The notes under the pieces: model-generated | The model's database searches: none | Told to the model about the DNA's origin: nothing | Seen by the model: only the letters and a program-made list of their open reading frames with translations | Shown here: piece by piece, positions 5,797 through 8,410 of the stretch | Layout: the number at the start of each line of letters is the position of its first letter | How positions within the stretch are numbered: the first letter of the stretch is position 1 | Translations under genes and position numbers: made by a program | Source of the DNA: JBKBYG01 sp046313435 | GTDB taxonomy: Bacteria > Pseudomonadota > Alphaproteobacteria > Rickettsiales > Arcanibacteraceae | DNA length: 8,410 nt | Assembly: GCA_046313435.1 (NCBI GenBank) | Contig: JBKBYG010000046.1 | Coordinates: 1-8,410, forward strand | Reading direction: 5' to 3'

Positions 5797-6339
5797 ATGT
5801 TATTACGCTTTGAAGAACTTTATAAAGAAAAAATAATTAAAGATTTGCATAAAGAATTTAATTATGATAATACAATGCAAGCACCTAAAATTAGTAAAAT
5901 AGTTTTAAATATGGGTGTAGGAGAAGCTACTACTGATAGCAAAATTATTAATTCTGCGCTATCTGATTTAACGGCAATTGCAGGACAAAAGCCAGTAATT
6001 ACGAAAGCTAGAAAATCGATAGCAACATTTAAGTTAAGATCGGATATGGCTATTGGGTGTAAAGTCACTCTTAGAAAAAAAAGAGCATATGAATTTTTGG
6101 AAAGATTGATTTTTGTTGCTTTACCTAGGCTTCGAGATTTCAGAGGATTTACTAGTGATAGCTTTGATGGTTTAGGAAATTTCTCCTTCGGAATAAAAGA
6201 GCAAATTGTGTTTCCTGAGATTAATTATGATAAAATTGATAAGGTAAGAGGATTAGATGTAACTATTGTTACTTCTGCGAAAACAAATAAAGAGGCGAAA
6301 AAGCTTTTATCAGGGTTTTATTTCCCTTTTGTTAAATAA
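5797..6339 (+). CDS. rplE: 50S ribosomal protein L5 (uL5)
   Basis: L5 binds 5S rRNA with L18 and forms part of the central protuberance, contacting P-site tRNA. The 180-residue product is close to family size (178-185). Motifs: LRFEELYKEKIIKDLHKEF near the N-terminus, PKISKIVLNMGVGEAT (30-45), GQKPVITKARKSIATFKLR (63-81), CKVTLRKKRAYEFLERLI (88-105), then PRLRDFRGF (110-118), FDGLGNFSFGIKEQIVFPEI (123-142), and the end TNKEAKKLLSGFYFPF. The only purine match before the ATG is TAGG (5787-5790). In E. coli S8 represses spc translation around the rplX-rplE junction; I could not recognise such an RNA structure here by eye. Confidence 0.98.
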   Translation: MLLRFEELYKEKIIKDLHKEFNYDNTMQAPKISKIVLNMGVGEATTDSKIINSALSDLTAIAGQKPVITKARKSIATFKLRSDMAIGCKVTLRKKRAYEFLERLIFVALPRLRDFRGFTSDSFDGLGNFSFGIKEQIVFPEINYDKIDKVRGLDVTIVTSAKTNKEAKKLLSGFYFPFVK

Positions 6340-6358
6340 CCATAAATGGATCAAGTAG

Positions 6359-6664
6359 ATGGCTAAAAAAAGTTCTATTGAAAAAAACAAATATAGGCAA
6401 AAACTTTTTAATTGTTTAAGGAATAAAAGAAAATCCTTAAAGGCAATAATAATGAATAAAAACACTTCTATTGAAGAACGTTTTCAGGCACAGCTTAAAA
6501 TTGCTAAGCTACCAAGAAATAGTGCAGAAAATAGAATTAGAAACAGGTGTGAATTATCTGGCAGACCAAGAGGCTTTTATCGCAAGTTTAAATTATCACG
6601 TATTGCATTGCGAGATTTAGCATCAATTGGTTTTATTCCAGGTATGGTTAAATCAAGCTGGTAG
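6359..6664 (+). CDS. rpsN: 30S ribosomal protein S14 (uS14), zinc-independent form
   Basis: S14 is a late-assembling protein of the 30S head next to S3 and S10. The 101-residue product matches the long C-minus form found in proteobacteria. It starts MAKKSSIEKNKYRQKL and carries KLPRNSAENRIRNRCELSGR (50-69), PRGFYRKFKLSRIALRDLAS (70-89) and the end GFIPGMVKSSW. Only isolated cysteines (19 and 64) are present, so there is no CxxC zinc ribbon. The N-terminal third is the most divergent, rich in Lys, Asn and Arg. It follows rplE by 19 bases with a weak ribosome-binding site; a tiny overlapping reading frame at 6346-6366 is not treated as a gene. Confidence 0.98.
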   Translation: MAKKSSIEKNKYRQKLFNCLRNKRKSLKAIIMNKNTSIEERFQAQLKIAKLPRNSAENRIRNRCELSGRPRGFYRKFKLSRIALRDLASIGFIPGMVKSSW

Positions 6665-6672
6665 AGGTAAAA

Positions 6673-7077
6673 ATGGCGCTTTCGGATTTAGTATCAAACA
6701 TGCTTTCGATCATAAGAAATGGTTTGCAAGCAAATTTAGCTATTGTTAAATGTCCTTCTTCAAAATTGAATAAAAATATTTTAGAGGTTTTAATTGATAG
6801 AGGTTTTATAAAAGGTTATACTGTAAAGACCCTTAGAAAAGGAATAGACATACTTCATATTGAGTTAAAATATTCTAGTGGTATGCCTGTAATTAAATCT
6901 ATAAGTAGAACATCTAAGCCAGGACGAAGAGTATATTTGTCGGTTTCTGAGCTTGAAGAGAAGAAAATTTATAATGGATTAGGAATTTCAATTCTTTCAA
7001 CGTCTAAAGGTGTTATGACTGATTATAATGCATTTATAGCAAACGTTGGTGGTGAAGTTTTATGTCAAGTATACTAA
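6673..7077 (+). CDS. rpsH: 30S ribosomal protein S8 (uS8)
   Basis: S8 is a primary binder of the central domain of 16S rRNA and, in E. coli, the translational repressor of the spc operon. The 134-residue product (family about 130-132) begins MALSDLVSNMLSIIRNGLQA and contains VKCPSSKLNKNILEVLIDRG (25-44) and FIKGY. The C-terminal RNA-binding half follows: SRTSKPGRRVYLS (78-90), GLGISILSTSKGVMTD (102-117) and GGEVLCQVY at the end. The STSKGVMTD segment (109-117) is the conserved rRNA-contacting loop. AGAGG (6663-6667) precedes the ATG by five bases. It lies 8 bases after rpsN and 19 before rplF. Nothing is unusual beyond AT-driven substitutions. Confidence 0.98.
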   Translation: MALSDLVSNMLSIIRNGLQANLAIVKCPSSKLNKNILEVLIDRGFIKGYTVKTLRKGIDILHIELKYSSGMPVIKSISRTSKPGRRVYLSVSELEEKKIYNGLGISILSTSKGVMTDYNAFIANVGGEVLCQVY

Positions 7078-7096
7078 GTAATGAGGAAAAAATAAA

Positions 7097-7639
7097 ATGT
7101 CACGTATAGGAAAATTGCCTATTAATATTCCAGACGGTGTTAAAGTTTTGATTAATGATGATAATAATGTTTCTGTAACAGGAAAATTAGGAACATTATC
7201 TGAACAATTGCCTAAAGAAGTTAGTATTTCTTTTGATACTAATGAAAATAAAGTTAAAATAAAACCTTTACAAGATACTAATAGATCAAAAGCTATGTGG
7301 GGATTGGCTCGCAGTTTAGTTTTTAATATGGTAAAAGGTGTTACTGAAGGTTTTACTTCAGTGCTAGAGATTAATGGGATAGGTTATAAAGCTTCAGCAG
7401 ATAACGAATATGTAAAGTTAGTCTTAGGTCATAGTCACGATATCATCGTTGAAATACCCGCAGGTTTAAGTGTTAAATGCGAGAAACCTACTTCAATTAG
7501 CATATACGGTTCAAGTAAACAAAAAGTTGGACAATTAGCAGCTTCTATTCGTAAATTACGTAAGCCTGAACCTTATAAAGGAAAAGGAATAAAATATGAG
7601 TTCGAAAAGATAAATCGTAAAGTAGGGAAGAAAAAATAA
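7097..7639 (+). CDS. rplF: 50S ribosomal protein L6 (uL6)
   Basis: L6 binds 23S rRNA near the sarcin-ricin loop and the factor-binding site. The 180-residue product consists of two similar alpha/beta domains. It starts MSRIGKLPINIPDGVKV, has VSVTGKLGTLSEQLP in domain 1, the linker RSKAMWGLARSLVFNMVKGV (63-82), TEGFTSVLEINGIGYKAS (83-100), LGHSHDIIVEIPAG in domain 2, and the signature KVGQLAASIRKLRKPEPYKG (143-162) followed by KGIKY. The C-terminus is a basic KVGKKK tail. GAGGA (7083-7087) lies 9 bases before the ATG. Gentamicin-linked and other known resistance positions were not assessed. rplR follows after two bases. Confidence 0.98.
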   Translation: MSRIGKLPINIPDGVKVLINDDNNVSVTGKLGTLSEQLPKEVSISFDTNENKVKIKPLQDTNRSKAMWGLARSLVFNMVKGVTEGFTSVLEINGIGYKASADNEYVKLVLGHSHDIIVEIPAGLSVKCEKPTSISIYGSSKQKVGQLAASIRKLRKPEPYKGKGIKYEFEKINRKVGKKK

Positions 7640-7641
7640 AA

Positions 7642-8016
7642 ATGTTTAACAATACTATAACCAAAAAACTATATAATCGTCGAAAAGCAAGAACTAGACT
7701 AAAGTTGAAAAAAAACAATCATTCTAATAGAATAAGATTATCAATATTTAGATCAGGTAAACATATTTATGGCCAATTTATAGATGATTTAAAAGGAATA
7801 ACAATTGTTTCGGCTTCGTCTATTAGCAAAGAAATTAAAGATAAATTAAAAACAGGTTCCAATATTGATGCCGCTAAAGAAGTAGGATATTTTCTTGCTT
7901 TAAAAGCTAAGGAAAACGCTTTTGACTTGGATAGGATCGTATTTGATAAAGGTGGCTATCTTTTTCACGGAAGAGTTAAAGCATTAGTTAATGCTGTAGT
8001 AGAAAAACTTAGTTAA
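7642..8016 (+). CDS. rplR: 50S ribosomal protein L18 (uL18)
   Basis: L18 binds 5S rRNA and, with L5, docks it into the central protuberance. The 124-residue product has an Arg/Lys-rich N-terminal tail (KKLYNRRKARTRLKLKK, 8-24), the core RIRLSIFRSGKHIYGQFIDD (30-49), GITIVSASS, a helix with NIDAAKEVGYFLALKAKE (74-91), and the signature DRIVFDKGGYLFHGRVKAL (97-115). The end is odd: most bacterial L18 proteins finish with an A-x-E-x-G-L-x-F segment, whereas this one stops at NAVVEKLS. Reading frame and stop look clean. AGGGA (7624-7628) is rather far (13 bases) from the ATG. It is two bases after rplF and ten before rpsE. Confidence 0.97.
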   Translation: MFNNTITKKLYNRRKARTRLKLKKNNHSNRIRLSIFRSGKHIYGQFIDDLKGITIVSASSISKEIKDKLKTGSNIDAAKEVGYFLALKAKENAFDLDRIVFDKGGYLFHGRVKALVNAVVEKLS

Positions 8017-8026
8017 AAGGAATTAT

Positions 8027-8410
8027 ATGAAACTTAAAACAAATCCAGAAAATCAAAATAGTGAAGATTCCGAATATAAAGAAATCTTAGTTTCTGTAAA
8101 TAGAGTTGCTAAAGTTGTAAAAGGTGGTCGAAGATTTAGAATCGTATCCTTTGTTGTAGTAGGTGATGGAAAAGGGCGTGTAGGATTTGGACTTGGTAAA
8201 GCTAAGGAAATGCCTGAATCTCGTGCTCAAGCGACTCAGAATGCTAGAAAAAACATGAAACGGGTTTTCTTGAAAGAAGGGCGCACAATTCATCATGATA
8301 TAATTGGTCATTATGGTGCAGGAAAGGTAATTCTAAGGTCAGCAAAAGCTGGTACTGGAATAATTGCGGGAGGCCCTATGAGAGCAATTTTTAATGCTCT
8401 TGGAATACAT
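8027..8410 (+). CDS. rpsE: 30S ribosomal protein S5 (uS5), 5' part (cut by window end)
   Basis: S5 sits at the back of the 30S subunit near the mRNA entry site and affects decoding accuracy. The first 128 codons are inside the window; about 40 C-terminal residues should lie beyond it. A Glu/Asn/Ser-rich N-terminal stretch leads into the dsRBD-like domain: KEILVSVNRVAKVVKGGRRF (18-37), FVVVGDGKGRVGFGLGKAKE (42-61) and RAQATQNARKNM. The second domain starts with the alphaproteobacterial GRTIHHDIIGHYGAGKVILR (86-105) and GTGIIAGGPMRAIFNALGIH (109-128), where the sequence ends. AAAGGA (8016-8021) overlaps the rplR stop and lies 5 bases before the ATG. The KVVKGGRRF loop, where spectinomycin-resistance changes map in E. 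coli, looks normal. Confidence 0.97.
   Translation, partial: MKLKTNPENQNSEDSEYKEILVSVNRVAKVVKGGRRFRIVSFVVVGDGKGRVGFGLGKAKEMPESRAQATQNARKNMKRVFLKEGRTIHHDIIGHYGAGKVILRSAKAGTGIIAGGPMRAIFNALGIH

Noticed and set aside
5770..5830. Possible S8-binding regulatory RNA at the rplX-rplE junction, as in E. coli
   Set aside because: I could not find a convincing helix with the S8-site core by eye. A covariance-model search would be decisive, but nothing seen supports a call.
6346..6366. Six-codon reading frame (MDQVDG) overlapping the rpsN start, possible leader peptide
   Set aside because: It is too short to distinguish from chance in AT-rich sequence, and there is no good ribosome-binding site or attenuator-like structure around it.
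8087..8311. 74-residue open reading frame on the minus strand near the window end
   Set aside because: It is antisense to the highly conserved rpsE coding sequence, and its product is low-complexity Ser/Phe/Tyr-rich, as expected of a shadow frame.

Overview
The window is one unbroken, co-directional block of translation genes, all on the + strand: the 3' end of tuf (EF-Tu), then an S10-type cluster (rpsJ, rplC, rplD, rplW, rplB, rpsS, rplV, rpsC, rplP, rpmC, rpsQ), then the first part of an spc-type cluster (rplN, rplX, rplE, rpsN, rpsH, rplF, rplR and the 5' part of rpsE, cut by the window edge). Gene order is the classical bacterial one, with nothing inserted or missing. I see no mobile element, CRISPR array, tRNA, rRNA, phage gene or defence gene. 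No gap between genes exceeds 37 bases.

The organism looks like an AT-rich alphaproteobacterium, probably an obligate host-associated Rickettsiales-type lineage. Evidence seen here: about two thirds A+T by eye, A/T-ending codons, AGA-rich arginine usage, and Lys/Asn/Ile-rich proteins. Residue patterns I associate with alphaproteobacterial homologues include the L3 HGVSVSHRSHGSTG stretch and its NAPMPAA tail, L4 AGTHKTKG, S5 GRTIHHD, and the S8 end GGEVLCQVY. The genus cannot be fixed from this sequence, and the Rickettsiales placement is inference.

Layout: bases 1-58 hold the tuf tail. Bases 86-5056 are the S10 block, with mostly overlapping or nearly abutting genes (overlaps at rpsJ/rplC, rplC/rplD, rplD/rplW, rpsS/rplV and rplV/rpsC). 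The largest gap (5057-5093) lies between rpsQ and rplN, where enterobacterial genomes start the spc operon, and it carries two overlapping TATAAT hexamers. Bases 5094-8410 are the spc block, also tightly packed.

Together the genes supply much of the early core of both subunits: 30S proteins S10, S19, S3, S17, S14, S8 and S5, and 50S proteins L3, L4, L23, L2, L22, L16, L29, L14, L24, L5, L6 and L18. EF-Tu upstream delivers aminoacyl-tRNA to the finished ribosome. All proteins look intact and close to family length. I found no undescribed system; the points listed as findings are modest (promoter architecture, loss of room for the S10 leader, an atypical L18 C-terminus, A-tracts in rpsQ).
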